Source of the DNA: a virus
Strand: one strand, 5' to 3'
Length of the DNA: 42,024 nucleotides
IMG/VR virus record: IMGVR_UViG_3300023284_000483
Coordinates: 1-42,024 of that record
Shown here: piece after piece, positions 20,964-30,274 of the stretch
Numbering within the stretch: position 1 is the stretch's first letter
How the letters are laid out: each line of letters starts with the position of its first letter
Program-made: the position numbers and the translations under genes
The notes under the pieces: model-generated
What the model was told of the DNA's origin: nothing
Database searches by the model: none
The model's input: only the letters and a program-made list of their open reading frames with translations

Positions 20964-22770
20964 CGAACCAGACAAGGGCAAAACCGACAAGCAAACTCTG
21001 CTGACCAAGCTGGTGGAGTGGTTCGAGGCATCCGAAGAGGCCACAGTCGACGCGCGCGCGGCTTCAGAACTGGATCGGGACTATTACGACGGCATCCAAT
21101 GGACCCAGAAGGAAAAGGAAATCCTCACCAAGCGCGGCCAGCCTTGCATCACGATCAACCGCATCCGCACCAAAATCAATTTCGTCAAGGGCGCTGAGAT
21201 ACAGCTCAGGACACGCCCCAGAGGCTTCCCCCGCAATCCCGACGACGAAGAAGCCGCCAATGCGTTCACGGACGCCATCCGGTTCGTCTGCGACAATAAC
21301 AAATACGACCGCACCCGTTCAAAAAACCGGGAAAACATCGCCATCGAAGGCACTGGTGCCGCTCTGGTTGGTGTGAAGCCCAAGGGCGACGAGCTTGAGA
21401 TATTCATCAAGCGGTTTGCATGGGATAGGTTCTTTGCCGATCCGCACTCCGCTGAAGATGACTTTGCCGACGCAATCTATATGGGCGGCGTTATCTGGAT
21501 GGACAAATCCCAGGCAAAGGAGAAATATCCCAAAGGTGCCGAGGCGATTGAGCTAAGCATCAATGAGAATGATGTTGATGAAACCTTCAGCGACAAGCCG
21601 AAGAGCCAGGTCTGGTCTGACCCTAAGCGCAAGCGCATCCGTGTGGTCGAGATTTATTACATCGAAAAGGAAAAGTGGTTCACCGCCATCTTCACCAAGG
21701 GAGGTTTCCTGGTCGAAGCCAAATTGGTTCCATATCTCGATGAAGATGGCAACACCGAAAACCCGTTGATAGCTCAGTCGCTTTATGTTGACCGCAACAA
21801 CAATCGCTCCGGCCTGGTCAGGGACATGCGAAGCCCGCAGGACGAAGTGAACAAACGCCGGTCAAAGAGTCTTCATCTGCTCAGCGTGAGGCAGTCACGG
21901 ATCACCAAGGGATCAGGGGTCAATGCCGAAGAGGTCCAGAAGCAATTAGCCAAGCCGGACGGTGTTGTGGAAACGCATCGCTCAGACGATTTTGAGATAT
22001 TGCCCACTGGCGACATGGCCGCCGGGCATCTCGCTCTCATGCAGGAAGCCAAGGGTGAAATCGACAACGTGGGGCCGTCGGCGTCACTTCAGGGCAAACA
22101 ACAGCAGGCATTGTCAGGACGGGCGCTGATTGCCGAGCAGCAGGGCGGCATGGTAGAAATCGCCCCGTTCCTTGACGCTGGTCGGCACATGGATTTGAGG
22201 GTCTATGAGGCTGTGAAAAACCGGATCAGCCAGTATTGGACCGAAGAGAAGTGGATCAGGGTCACGGACGATGACAACAACGCCAAATTCGCTGTCCTCA
22301 ACCGCCCCATAACGGCCGGTGAGGCATTTATCTCGGAACTGGAGGCCCAAGGGGTCGAAGGGCAGGAACTCGCTGATGCGGCAACACAGGCAGCCCAAGA
22401 CCCCCGCGCTAACGAGGTTGTAGGGATTGAGAACAACGCTGCGGAAACCCCGATCGATATCATCATTGAAGAGGCACCGAATATTCCAACAATCCAGCAG
22501 GAAGAGTTCGAATCACTGGTCAAGTTGGCGCCGCTTGGAATGCCACTGGACTTGATTGTTGAATCCTCTAGCCTTAGAAACAAAGACGCAATCTTGAAAC
22601 GCTTGCGGGGTGAAGACGATGTTGATCCCCAGGTCGCTAAGAAGCAGCAGGCAACTCAAGACGCTGCGGTACGCCTTGAACTGGCCGAGAAGGCCGCTGA
22701 CATCGAGGAAACGCAGTCGAAGACCGCACTGAATTTAGTCAAGGCCGACACAGAGGCAGCGGGACAATGA
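20953..22770 (+). CDS. Portal protein (P22 type)
   Basis: 605 residues, in the normal range of P22-like portals. Features include ASELDRDYYDGIQWTQKE near the start, ITINRIRTKINFVKGAEIQL, VKPKGDELEIFIKRFAWDRF, and LQGKQQQALSGRALIAEQQG, all typical of this family. The C-terminal helix (about 560-605) would form the barrel. Forms the dodecameric ring for DNA passage and terminase docking. ATG 20953; the ORF's extra GTG just before is less likely. Confidence 0.93.
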   Translation: MPHNEPDKGKTDKQTLLTKLVEWFEASEEATVDARAASELDRDYYDGIQWTQKEKEILTKRGQPCITINRIRTKINFVKGAEIQLRTRPRGFPRNPDDEEAANAFTDAIRFVCDNNKYDRTRSKNRENIAIEGTGAALVGVKPKGDELEIFIKRFAWDRFFADPHSAEDDFADAIYMGGVIWMDKSQAKEKYPKGAEAIELSINENDVDETFSDKPKSQVWSDPKRKRIRVVEIYYIEKEKWFTAIFTKGGFLVEAKLVPYLDEDGNTENPLIAQSLYVDRNNNRSGLVRDMRSPQDEVNKRRSKSLHLLSVRQSRITKGSGVNAEEVQKQLAKPDGVVETHRSDDFEILPTGDMAAGHLALMQEAKGEIDNVGPSASLQGKQQQALSGRALIAEQQGGMVEIAPFLDAGRHMDLRVYEAVKNRISQYWTEEKWIRVTDDDNNAKFAVLNRPITAGEAFISELEAQGVEGQELADAATQAAQDPRANEVVGIENNAAETPIDIIIEEAPNIPTIQQEEFESLVKLAPLGMPLDLIVESSSLRNKDAILKRLRGEDDVDPQVAKKQQATQDAAVRLELAEKAADIEETQSKTALNLVKADTEAAGQ

Positions 22771-22949
22771 AACTGCACATCAGAACATTCGATATGGGCT
22801 GGGGCCTTGGCATAGTATATGAGACTGAGCGCCGCCGCGGTGTGCTGCTCAAGATGAGATTACCAATTCCCTTGAAACGGGCGACGATAAGATATTCGCT
22901 CAGGAACCAAGGATTACTGCGGAGCCTGATGACAGGGTTCCAAGCATAG
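22767..22949 (+). CDS. Small basic protein, 60 aa
   Basis: ATGA overlap with the portal gene. Basic: YETERRRGVLLKMRLPIPLK then RATIRYSLRNQG. No family is recognised. Might be a virion-assembly accessory by position only. Confidence 0.4.
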   Translation: MKLHIRTFDMGWGLGIVYETERRRGVLLKMRLPIPLKRATIRYSLRNQGLLRSLMTGFQA

Positions 22950-23010
22950 CCGCCGCCGGGCATCCGGGCGATATCGTGCCGCCGACGTTATGGGCGTTAG
23001 GAGAAGAGCA

Positions 23011-23868
23011 ATGAGTGAGGAAGCAAAAGCCGAAGTGGTGGAGACTGAATCACAGGAGACGTTTGACAACATCTTTCACAGCGAATTAGACGGGCCGGCG
23101 CCGGTGGCCGATAAGGAACCGGAGCCAGCAGCCGAAGCGAAAGCCGAGGAAGCACCCGAAAAAGAAGCTGAGGCCGGACCTGAAACGGACGAGGCCAAGG
23201 GCGAAGAGGCCAAGGAGGAAACTCCAGCAGCCGAGGGTGAGCCGCCAGCACCCGAAGATGTTAAAAATGTTCCCATCAATGCTCTTCTCGATGAGCGGGA
23301 AAAAAGGCAGAAGGCCGAAGAGCGAATCAAGGAGCTTGAGGCCAAGGAAAAGGGTGAAGACAAGGCAGAAAGGCCGGATTTACTGGAAGACCCGGAAGGG
23401 TTTGCCAAGAGCATCGAGGACAAGGTTGAGCGGGCTGTTCAAGTACGCCACTTCAACGCCTCAGAACACCGGGCGAGGAAAGAACACGGTGACGATGCTG
23501 TAGATGAAGCCATGGAAACATTCTTAACCATGGTCAAAGCCGATCCACTGCTGGGCCAAAAAGCCCAAACCCACCCTGAGCCGTTTGATTTTGTTATCGA
23601 AACAGTCACGAACCACAAGCAGGTCGAAGAGGCTGGTGGACTTGAGGAATGGCGCACAACCGAACGAACGAAGATGCGCGCGGAACTCAAGGCCGAACTC
23701 GAAGCAGAAGCGAGCGGCAAGTCTGATGCCAAAAAGGAAACCCGCGATGCGCTACCCGAAACCCTGGCGGGCGAAGCCAACAAGGGCGAACGAACCGGCC
23801 CTGAATGGTCTGAACCTGACCTAGACGAACTGGTAAAGGATATCGAGGATTACGGGCCTACAAAATAG
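23011..23868 (+). CDS. Scaffolding protein
   Basis: 285 residues; AGGAGAAGAGCA ahead of the ATG. Very acidic Glu/Ala/Pro-rich first third (AEEAPEKEAEAGPETDEAKG), a coiled-coil centre (EKRQKAEERIKELEAKEKG), and a C-terminal helical part with ETVTNHKQVEEAGGLEEW. Position between portal and major capsid, and this composition, are typical of scaffolds that shape the prohead and then leave. Confidence 0.85.
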   Translation: MSEEAKAEVVETESQETFDNIFHSELDGPAPVADKEPEPAAEAKAEEAPEKEAEAGPETDEAKGEEAKEETPAAEGEPPAPEDVKNVPINALLDEREKRQKAEERIKELEAKEKGEDKAERPDLLEDPEGFAKSIEDKVERAVQVRHFNASEHRARKEHGDDAVDEAMETFLTMVKADPLLGQKAQTHPEPFDFVIETVTNHKQVEEAGGLEEWRTTERTKMRAELKAELEAEASGKSDAKKETRDALPETLAGEANKGERTGPEWSEPDLDELVKDIEDYGPTK

Positions 23869-23908
23869 GCGTTAAATCCCGGTACTTCGCCAGTCAGAAA
23901 GGCGAGTA

Positions 23909-24979
23909 ATGGCTGATACACAAGCCGCATCGGGATTGACTGTCCAACAGTGGGACGCCTTATTTTACAAGGAGTTCCTGAACACAAACCGATTTGCCAA
24001 AGAGATTGGCAAGTCTCCCAACTCAATCATCCAGATCAAGGAGTCCCTGACCACCAAGAAGGGCGACTCCATCACGTTCGCGCTGGTCAACCGCCTGACT
24101 GGCGCTGGTGTTGAAGGCGATGCCGTGCTTGAAGGCAACGAGGAAGCAATGATCTCGCGCAGCCAGAAGGTCACGGTTGCACAGATCCGACATGCTGTCC
24201 GAACCTCGGAATCACAGGAACAGTTTTCCGCAATTCCACTGAGGAATGCCAATCGTTCGGTTTTGATGGACTGGCAGATGGAAAACTTCAGGGATCGCAT
24301 CATTGCGGAATTTGGCTCCATCAATGGTGTGGCATACGCCTCCGCTTCCGAGGCTCAGAAAGACGCATGGCTGGTTGATAATGCTGACCGCGTGTTGTTC
24401 GGCGCCCTCAAGTCGAATGCCGGCACGGATCACTCCGCAGGCTTGGCAAACATCGACAACACCGCCGACAAGCTGACCACGGCGGCGGTGTCGCTGATGA
24501 AGCGCATCGCACTGGCTGCTTCTCCGAAAATTCGCCCTATCCGGGTGACTGAGGACAAGCGTTTCTTTGTGATGTACGCCAATGCGCTGAGTTTCCGCGA
24601 TCTGAAAGCCGATTCCACCATCACCCAGGCGCAGCGCGAAGCCATGGAAAGAGGGCCAAATAACATCCTCTTCACCGGCGGTGATCTGCATTGGGATGGC
24701 GTGATCATCAAGGAAATCGAGGATTTCCCGATTGTAACTGACAGCACCATTGATGTCGGCCGGGCAAACTTGACCGGAGCGCAGGCGATTGCGTTTGGCG
24801 TTGCGAAGCGTCCCAACACGGTGACCAAAGACTTCGACTACGGCGACAAGCACGGTCTTGCAATTCGCGAGATGCTGGGCGTCGACAAGATGCTCTTTGG
24901 CACCGGTGATGGCGATACCGATGATCTCAAGGATCACGGCATGGTCACAGGTTGGTTTGCAGCAGTTGCGGACGTCTAG
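23909..24979 (+). CDS. Major capsid protein (N4-gp56/DUF4043-like)
   Basis: 356 residues. FAKEIGKSPNSIIQIKESLT, then KKGDSITFALVNRLTGAGVE, GDAVLEGNEEAMISRSQKVT and the C-terminal FGVAKRPNTVTKDFDYGDKH are the pattern of the N4-gp56-like major capsid family (HK97 fold). Position straight after the scaffold agrees. A strong hairpin follows the gene. Confidence 0.9.
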   Translation: MADTQAASGLTVQQWDALFYKEFLNTNRFAKEIGKSPNSIIQIKESLTTKKGDSITFALVNRLTGAGVEGDAVLEGNEEAMISRSQKVTVAQIRHAVRTSESQEQFSAIPLRNANRSVLMDWQMENFRDRIIAEFGSINGVAYASASEAQKDAWLVDNADRVLFGALKSNAGTDHSAGLANIDNTADKLTTAAVSLMKRIALAASPKIRPIRVTEDKRFFVMYANALSFRDLKADSTITQAQREAMERGPNNILFTGGDLHWDGVIIKEIEDFPIVTDSTIDVGRANLTGAQAIAFGVAKRPNTVTKDFDYGDKHGLAIREMLGVDKMLFGTGDGDTDDLKDHGMVTGWFAAVADV

Positions 24980-24985
24980 GAATAA

Positions 24986-25007
24986 GGGGGGGCTTAACGG
25001 CTCCCCC
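24986..25007 (+). terminator. GC-rich hairpin after capsid gene
   Basis: Stem GGGGGGGC / GCTCCCCC (one G-T pair) with loop TTAACG. No T-run follows, so it is more likely an mRNA-stabilising or attenuating hairpin than a full terminator. Confidence 0.5.
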
Positions 25008-25023
25008 ACAAAGGAGAAACATC

Positions 25024-25467
25024 ATGGCTGTAGCCTTACTGAATGATATCGTTGAAGACGGTGTGTGGCAGGGCGATCTTGTCAAATACCTGAACAACAT
25101 GCAGCTTATCCTCAACGAACTGCAGGCCGACGCCGCGACGTCCAAAATCACTGTCGATGCACTGGTAGCATTGACCACCGAATTGCGGACCGACCACGGG
25201 ACAACCCGAACCGAACAAATTGCTATCGGAACCACGTTGGCTGATTACAAGGCCCAATTTGATCTCCACACCCATACCCAACAGGATGGCGATGGCGCTC
25301 AGACATCAAAAGCAGATACCACTGCGGAAGGTGTAGCCAATGCTGGCTCGGACGTTGTTTTCACCGATACCTCGGGTTCACCACCGGCCGCCATATCTGC
25401 TGCCGCTGCCGCAGCGGGTCCGGCGGCACTTACCAACTCCACCGCTCTCAAACTGACCAAAGGATAA
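25024..25467 (+). CDS. Head-associated protein, 147 aa
   Basis: ATG 25024 with AAAGGAG ahead. Helical first 85 residues (DLVKYLNNMQLILNELQADA), then FDLHTHTQQDGDGAQTS, and an Ala-rich tail (ISAAAAAAGPAAL). The HTHT element could bind metal as in some fibres. Position between capsid and gp4-like genes suggests a head decoration or fibre-like protein; no family is recognised. Confidence 0.6.
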   Translation: MAVALLNDIVEDGVWQGDLVKYLNNMQLILNELQADAATSKITVDALVALTTELRTDHGTTRTEQIAIGTTLADYKAQFDLHTHTQQDGDGAQTSKADTTAEGVANAGSDVVFTDTSGSPPAAISAAAAAAGPAALTNSTALKLTKG

Positions 25468-25472
25468 CCATC

Positions 25473-25943
25473 ATGGCTATTGTAAATCTAACTGCTACTC
25501 GATTAGGCGCTCAGGCCGTGCAAGGCCATGGCTGGGGCGGAAACATCAAAGGCTTTGTGTCCACGGTTGCCGTTGGCGCCGCTGACAGTGACACGTCGAC
25601 CTATAAATTTGGGTCGATCCCGTCTAACGCACGGTTGCTCGGGATATCACGCATTTACAGCGACGATCTTGCGTCTGCTGCGTCGCCGACCTTTGACCTT
25701 GGATTGCAGGGAACCCAAATCACCAACGACCCAGATGCACTCAGCAACGGCCACGACGTGACTGCTGTTCTCGATGCTCGCGCCGTGAGTGCGGTTGAAA
25801 AGCTCGGCCAACGGGCTTGGGAGTTCGTCAACGGGCAGACCGTCGATCCTGGTGGCGACCTGATCGTTTTTGGCTCGCTCGTCGATGCTGACGTGAATGT
25901 CGGCGGCGATGTCACCCTTGAACTCTTCTACATGCTCGATTAG
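25473..25943 (+). CDS. Probable head decoration protein, 156 aa
   Basis: ATG 25473 with AAGGA ahead. Beta-rich: GFVSTVAVGAADSDTSTYKF, ARLLGISRIYSDDLA, DLIVFGSLVDADVNVGGDV, ending LELFYMLD. Pattern recurs downstream of capsid genes in P22-like phages of proteobacteria; decoration role inferred from place and fold type. Confidence 0.6.
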   Translation: MAIVNLTATRLGAQAVQGHGWGGNIKGFVSTVAVGAADSDTSTYKFGSIPSNARLLGISRIYSDDLASAASPTFDLGLQGTQITNDPDALSNGHDVTAVLDARAVSAVEKLGQRAWEFVNGQTVDPGGDLIVFGSLVDADVNVGGDVTLELFYMLD

Positions 25944-25953
25944 GGGAACAATC

Positions 25954-26262
25954 ATGGCATCACGCAAATTCAAATATGTGGGCGATCCCAATGAGGGAAA
26001 GCCCGATATTCCCGACGAGTATGAGTTCCATGGTCTGACCTTCCACAAGGGTCGGGCTAAAGCCGTCGAGGATGAGCATATTGCGGGCAAGTGCGCTGGC
26101 AATAATCATTTCTCCGAAGTGAACGGGTCGAATGGTGAAGAGCCTGCTGATCTCGACGCTCTGAAGGCTCGCGCCGAAGAGCTTGGGCTTGAGCCGGCCA
26201 AAAACTGGGGTGTTAAGGCGTACACAAAACATATTGCAGACGCCGAAGCATCGGAAGAGTAG
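25954..26262 (+). CDS. Head protein with SAP/HeH-like end, 102 aa
   Basis: Begins MASRKFKYVGDPNEGKPD with YEFHGLTFHKGRAKAVED. The C-terminus (DLDALKARAEELGLEPAKNW, GVKAYTKHI) resembles a helix-extended-helix/SAP-like motif often attached to phage head proteins. Ends just before a strong terminator hairpin. Confidence 0.6.
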   Translation: MASRKFKYVGDPNEGKPDIPDEYEFHGLTFHKGRAKAVEDEHIAGKCAGNNHFSEVNGSNGEEPADLDALKARAEELGLEPAKNWGVKAYTKHIADAEASEE

Positions 26263-26266
26263 GGGG

Positions 26267-26288
26267 CGGGGGCTTCGGCCCCCGTTTT
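26267..26288 (+). terminator. Rho-independent terminator within late operon
   Basis: Stem CGGGGGC / GCCCCCG with TTCG loop, followed by TTTT. Textbook intrinsic terminator, yet it sits inside the late operon, five bases before the gp4-like gene. Probably partial, lowering tail-gene expression relative to capsid genes. Confidence 0.8.
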
Positions 26289-26292
26289 CACT

Positions 26293-26646
26293 ATGGCAAC
26301 GAAAACAGCACTTCGTAACCGGGCAATGAAGGAACTCGGCATCTTGTCGGTCGGTCAAACGGCGTCTTCGGAAGATGCGGCGGATGTCGAGGCCGTCATG
26401 GACAATCTGCTGGAATGGCTGGTCGTCAAAAATGCTTCGACATGGGGCAACGATTCAACCTTGATTCCGGAAGAGGCGCAGGAATCCTTCATCCTGTTGG
26501 TTGCCGACCGCATCAGCCCGCAGTTTGGCTATCCGGTGGACAAGCAACTGCTTCTAAACGCTAAGGCCGCTAATGCCCTGTCCGACCTTCTTGAGCAAGC
26601 TTCCGCTTTGCGATCAGGAGAACCCATAAAGGCAGAGTATTTTTAA
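26293..26646 (+). CDS. P22 gp4-like tail adaptor
   Basis: 117 residues; a helical protein with RNRAMKELGILSVGQTASSE, AVMDNLLEWLVVKN and ESFILLVADRISPQFGYPVD, the layout of P22 gp4-like head-completion proteins. It would bind under the portal and close the head. No Shine-Dalgarno before the ATG; a terminator hairpin occupies that space. Stop overlaps the gp10-like start (TAATG). Confidence 0.85.
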   Translation: MATKTALRNRAMKELGILSVGQTASSEDAADVEAVMDNLLEWLVVKNASTWGNDSTLIPEEAQESFILLVADRISPQFGYPVDKQLLLNAKAANALSDLLEQASALRSGEPIKAEYF

Positions 26647-28013
26647 TGGCTGAAATTCCGCTTTCATCGCAGTCCTACACGGATGCCGTTGGTGAGAACT
26701 CAGCGGACGAACTGATTAACCTCTATCCCGAGGCTGGCCAAGGTCGGTTTCCATTCGTGCTTGTGGGCTGCGCTGGATTGAAGCTCTTTGGGACAGTGGG
26801 GGTCGGGCCACACCGCGGCTCAATCCGGATGGACGGCATAAAATACACGGTGTCTGGAAACGAGTTTTATTCGGTGAATTCATCAGGTGTGGGAACTCTT
26901 GTTGGAACAGTAACAGGCACTGGCCCGGTGTCCATGGCGGAAAACGGCACGCAGATCGCGATAGCGGTTCCCGGCTCGAAAGGATATATCGCTACAGCGA
27001 CGACGATCTCACAAATCACTGACCCTAATTTCATCACGCCCAATACCGTGACATTTCTTGATGGATTTTTCGTTTGGTCGATTGAGAACGGTCAGGCCAT
27101 AATTTCTAAGCTTAATGACGGCACTGCCTATGATGCGCTGGATTTCTTCACCGCCGAGACTGACCCCGACGACATCGTGACAGTTATTTCCGACCACCAG
27201 GAGCTTGTCCTACTCGGCACAGACACGATAGATTTTTACCGCAACACCGGCGCGCCATTCTCAAGGATGGGCGGCAGCACCGCTGAAAAGGGCTGTCTGG
27301 CGAGGTTTTCTGTGCAAAAGGCCGATAATTCCGTGATTTGGCTGGCCCCGGATTTCACGGTTTACCGATTAAACGGCAGGACACCGCTGAGAATTTCCAG
27401 CCATGCCGTCGAAACCGCGATCAAGAGTTATGCGCAGCCTGAAAACGCAGAATCCTTTGTCTATGGCGAGCGCGGTAGCCTTTTCTACGTGCTGAAATTC
27501 GATGAAGAGACGTGGGTTTACTCATTTCCCGTTGATCGGTGGTTCAAAAGGCGCTCGAAGGGCAGGGATAACTGGCGCGTCGGCTCATACTGCTTTGCCT
27601 ACGACAAACACCTTGTTGGCGACGAACTGAACGGCAAAATATATGAAATCGACCCATCAACCTTTGACGAGGACGGGGATGAAATCACCCGGATCACCGA
27701 CCTTCCATATGTCGACAAGGACAATCTAACGGTTTTCTCGCATCGACTTGAGGTTATTTTCGGCCCCGGAGTTGGCTTGACAGTCGGACAGGGCTCCGAC
27801 CCACAGATAATGATGAGCTATTCGGACAACGGCGGAAAGACCTATTCAACGGAACTGCGGCGCACCGCCGGCAAGATCGGCGTATATGACACCCGCGCCA
27901 CATGGAACCGGATGGGATCATTCCGACGCAGAACCCACAGATTTCTAATGAGCGATCCCGTAGAATGGCGGATTCTCGGCGTATTGATGGAGGCTTCCCT
28001 TGGCAGTTCGTGA
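26646..28013 (+). CDS. P22 gp10-like DNA stabilisation / tail hub protein
   Basis: 455 residues, close to P22 gp10 (472). Repeated beta-propeller-like strands: GVGPHRGSIRMDGIKYTVSG, LVLLGTDTIDFYRNTGAPFS, MGGSTAEKGCLARFSV, SVIWLAPDFTVYRLNGRTPL. The C-terminus ends RFLMSDPVEWRILGVLMEA. Forms the tail hub that keeps packaged DNA in. Follows gp4 as in P22. Confidence 0.92.
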   Translation: MAEIPLSSQSYTDAVGENSADELINLYPEAGQGRFPFVLVGCAGLKLFGTVGVGPHRGSIRMDGIKYTVSGNEFYSVNSSGVGTLVGTVTGTGPVSMAENGTQIAIAVPGSKGYIATATTISQITDPNFITPNTVTFLDGFFVWSIENGQAIISKLNDGTAYDALDFFTAETDPDDIVTVISDHQELVLLGTDTIDFYRNTGAPFSRMGGSTAEKGCLARFSVQKADNSVIWLAPDFTVYRLNGRTPLRISSHAVETAIKSYAQPENAESFVYGERGSLFYVLKFDEETWVYSFPVDRWFKRRSKGRDNWRVGSYCFAYDKHLVGDELNGKIYEIDPSTFDEDGDEITRITDLPYVDKDNLTVFSHRLEVIFGPGVGLTVGQGSDPQIMMSYSDNGGKTYSTELRRTAGKIGVYDTRATWNRMGSFRRRTHRFLMSDPVEWRILGVLMEASLGSS

Positions 28014-28422
28014 CGTACCCCCATTGCCGCGCCAAGGTCTTGAAAGGGACCGCGAGCATTATGATCTGGAATTGAACAGAGTGCTTTCGCTTGTCACGGG
28101 GGATGCCGACACGGCACAAACGACAGCGGACACAGCAGACGGTTCGGCTGACGCTGCACAAACTTCGGCTGACGCTGCACAAAGCACCGCAGACACCGCC
28201 GATACGACCGCCAACACGGTGACGAGCGATCTGACGATCCATGCCGCCCTTGCCGCCACAGAGAGCGTACAGGCCCATGTGAAGAAGGCTACAGCGGTTG
28301 CGGATGTGGCGTCAGTGGATGCAACGGATTTGCCAACCGCATTGACGCTTGTGAATGAACTAAAGGCGCAGGTGAATGCGATGCTCGCCAGTGACCGAAC
28401 CGCAGGACAAAGGACAACGTAA
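28000..28422 (+). CDS. Coiled-coil protein in tail-needle position
   Basis: 140 residues from a TTG at 28000, seven bases after GGAGG. Residues 37-75 are a seven-residue Ala-rich repeat (SADAAQT, SADAAQS, TADTADT), as expected of a trimeric coiled coil. P22 order is 4-10-26, and this gene has the position of gp26, the tail needle that plugs the portal. Needle role is inferred from position and shape. A 21-base tandem DNA repeat underlies it. Confidence 0.7.
   Translation: MAVRDVPPLPRQGLERDREHYDLELNRVLSLVTGDADTAQTTADTADGSADAAQTSADAAQSTADTADTTANTVTSDLTIHAALAATESVQAHVKKATAVADVASVDATDLPTALTLVNELKAQVNAMLASDRTAGQRTT
28143..28183 (+). repeat. Tandem 21-bp repeat (two copies)
   Basis: TTCGGCTGACGCTGCACAAA occurs at 28143-28162 and 28164-28183 with no base changes. 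It encodes the SADAAQ heptads, so a recent in-frame duplication is likely. Confidence 0.85.
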
Positions 28423-29111
28423 TGGGATTATTTGCAAAGATTGTGGGCGGCGTTGGCGGCTTTCTCATTGGGGGCCCGGCAGGCGCAGCGGCGGGGCTCG
28501 GTATTGCCAGTGCTATCAGTGGTGGTAAAAGGGGGAAGGAGGAGATTGAAGCTGCTGCTCAAGCGGCTATTGGCGGCGAACAGGCATTAACCGAAGAGGC
28601 GCGTAGGCAAACCGGCGTTATCGGTGAGGAATTCCAGCCTTTTATTGCTCCGGGAGTGGAGGCATCAAATCAATTGCTGGCATCATTGCGGGGCGAAGGT
28701 GGATTTGAAGGATCTCCAGGATTCGAATTCATTCGCGATGAGGCTTTGCAGGCTGTCGACAGGGGCGCGTCTGCCGCTGGTCTTTTGGGGTCCGGCACAA
28801 GGTTAAAGGCATTACAAGACCGCGCCGCTGGGCTCGCAAGCACGGATTTCGGAAACTTCTTTAATCGTTTGCTTGCAGCTTCCGGTCAGGGGCGCGGCGC
28901 AGCGGCACAGAAAACAGCTTTCACCACGGGGCTTTCCAGAGACATTGGGCAATCATTATCCGAACAGGGCCAGATCAGGGCTTCGTCATTCCTCGGTAAA
29001 CTGAGAGAATCCAGAGGCGCAACGACTGATATTCTGAAATCCGTTGGTGGCCTGTTTGGTGCCGGTGGCGGCGGGAATACCCTGCTGGATAAATTGGGAG
29101 TATTTGGATAA
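28422..29111 (+). CDS. DNA transfer/injection protein (gp7-like)
   Basis: 229 residues. Begins with a Gly/Ala-rich hydrophobic leader (FLIGGPAGAAAGLGIASAIS) like the cleaved or membrane-active N-termini of injection proteins. The centre FEFIRDEALQAVDRGASAAG, LLGSGTRLKALQDRA recurs in podovirus injection proteins. In the virion it would be ejected with DNA to make a path through the periplasm. TAATG junctions at both ends. Confidence 0.75.
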   Translation: MGLFAKIVGGVGGFLIGGPAGAAAGLGIASAISGGKRGKEEIEAAAQAAIGGEQALTEEARRQTGVIGEEFQPFIAPGVEASNQLLASLRGEGGFEGSPGFEFIRDEALQAVDRGASAAGLLGSGTRLKALQDRAAGLASTDFGNFFNRLLAASGQGRGAAAQKTAFTTGLSRDIGQSLSEQGQIRASSFLGKLRESRGATTDILKSVGGLFGAGGGGNTLLDKLGVFG

Positions 29112-30274
29112 TGGTCGTTTCAAACATTCTTCTGCAAAGTCTCATCAATCCCCCGCAGGCTGATTTCTCCGGCGCCATTTCAGCGGGCGAAAGCAATGCG
29201 CTGGCTAACCGATTATCTACGGCTCAGGCGGAAGCCGCTGAATTCAGGACCACGCCGGAAGCATTGGAGAGAGCAACACGCGCCGATGAACTAAAGCTCG
29301 CCGGGGCGGAAGCGAAAGCCAGAAAGGATGCAACGGAATCTTTCAACGCCGCAACGGACAGGGAGCGCGAAGACGCAATACAGTCAGCGTCAATGTTCGA
29401 TGCGATTACCCCCGGAGATATGGGTTCTCTGGACAGATTCGCCCGCTCCAATCCGATCGATGCTTTTGAATCCGGTGTGACGATTAGGACACCGGAAGGC
29501 GAGGTTGTTCTCAACCCAAATTTCTTCGGCTCAGAACAGGAAGCCGCCGCAAGACTCGGCGCTGATGTTGTGCTGAATGCTGCGCGGACAAGGGCCGGGC
29601 TCGACCGAGCGCCGACTGGAAATATCCCGATTGTTAATCTGCAAAATGCATTCAACGACGCCCAAGCGAGAGGCGACGTGACCGCTATGAGGCAGATAAA
29701 GGCGGAAATAGATGCTCGCGGGGCTTCAGGGACATTCGATGTGAGAAACGTTCAACAGCCCCAACCTGCGGCCCCGACAGCCCCGCAGGAGATAACAATT
29801 GACCCGAGCGCGGCCTTGGGGACGTCTGGTGTGCTCAAGAACGCCATAAATGTGCTGGCCGATTCTATCGGGGCGGGGCTGGTTTTCCAGGACACAGAGG
29901 ATGCTAATGCCGCGTTGAACACTATTGGAACGCAGACCACGCTGAGTCTGTCAGCAGACGTCGAAGGCAGGCCCTCTAATTTCACCCGCGAATTGATACA
30001 AGAACTTACAATCCGTCCGGGAGAGTTTTTGGAGGGTGCTGGACGAGCGGCAGCAAAGAGCAAAGAACTACTTAATATGATAACCCAGGAAATTGCTCGT
30101 ATTGATGACGATATACTTGGAAATCCGAGAGCATTTAGTGCAAAACAGGTTTCAGATGCTCGTGCAAACAGAAGCCAACTTGCGATTCTCAGGAATATCT
30201 ACGCAGCACTTGGTGATAAGTTTGAAGAGCCACCGTCGGATATTGACCTCAACCAGTTTTTCAGGAATCCGTAA
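29111..30274 (+). CDS. Internal virion/injection protein (gp20-like)
   Basis: 387 residues, mostly helical and Ala-rich: NALANRLSTAQAEAAEFRTT, KARKDATESFNAATDREREDA. A Pro-rich linker (QQPQPAAPTAPQ) separates two halves. Order after the gp7-like gene suits P22 gp20, which is an ejection protein; sequence alone would not prove it. TAATG to next gene. Confidence 0.65.
   Translation: MVVSNILLQSLINPPQADFSGAISAGESNALANRLSTAQAEAAEFRTTPEALERATRADELKLAGAEAKARKDATESFNAATDREREDAIQSASMFDAITPGDMGSLDRFARSNPIDAFESGVTIRTPEGEVVLNPNFFGSEQEAAARLGADVVLNAARTRAGLDRAPTGNIPIVNLQNAFNDAQARGDVTAMRQIKAEIDARGASGTFDVRNVQQPQPAAPTAPQEITIDPSAALGTSGVLKNAINVLADSIGAGLVFQDTEDANAALNTIGTQTTLSLSADVEGRPSNFTRELIQELTIRPGEFLEGAGRAAAKSKELLNMITQEIARIDDDILGNPRAFSAKQVSDARANRSQLAILRNIYAALGDKFEEPPSDIDLNQFFRNP

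Noticed and set aside
24212-25009. Minus-strand frame of 265 codons opposite the capsid gene
   Set aside because: Antisense shadow of the major capsid gene; no start signal.
28100-28210. Tandem repeat as a CRISPR-like array
   Set aside because: Only two exact copies, one base apart and in coding frame; it is a protein heptad repeat.
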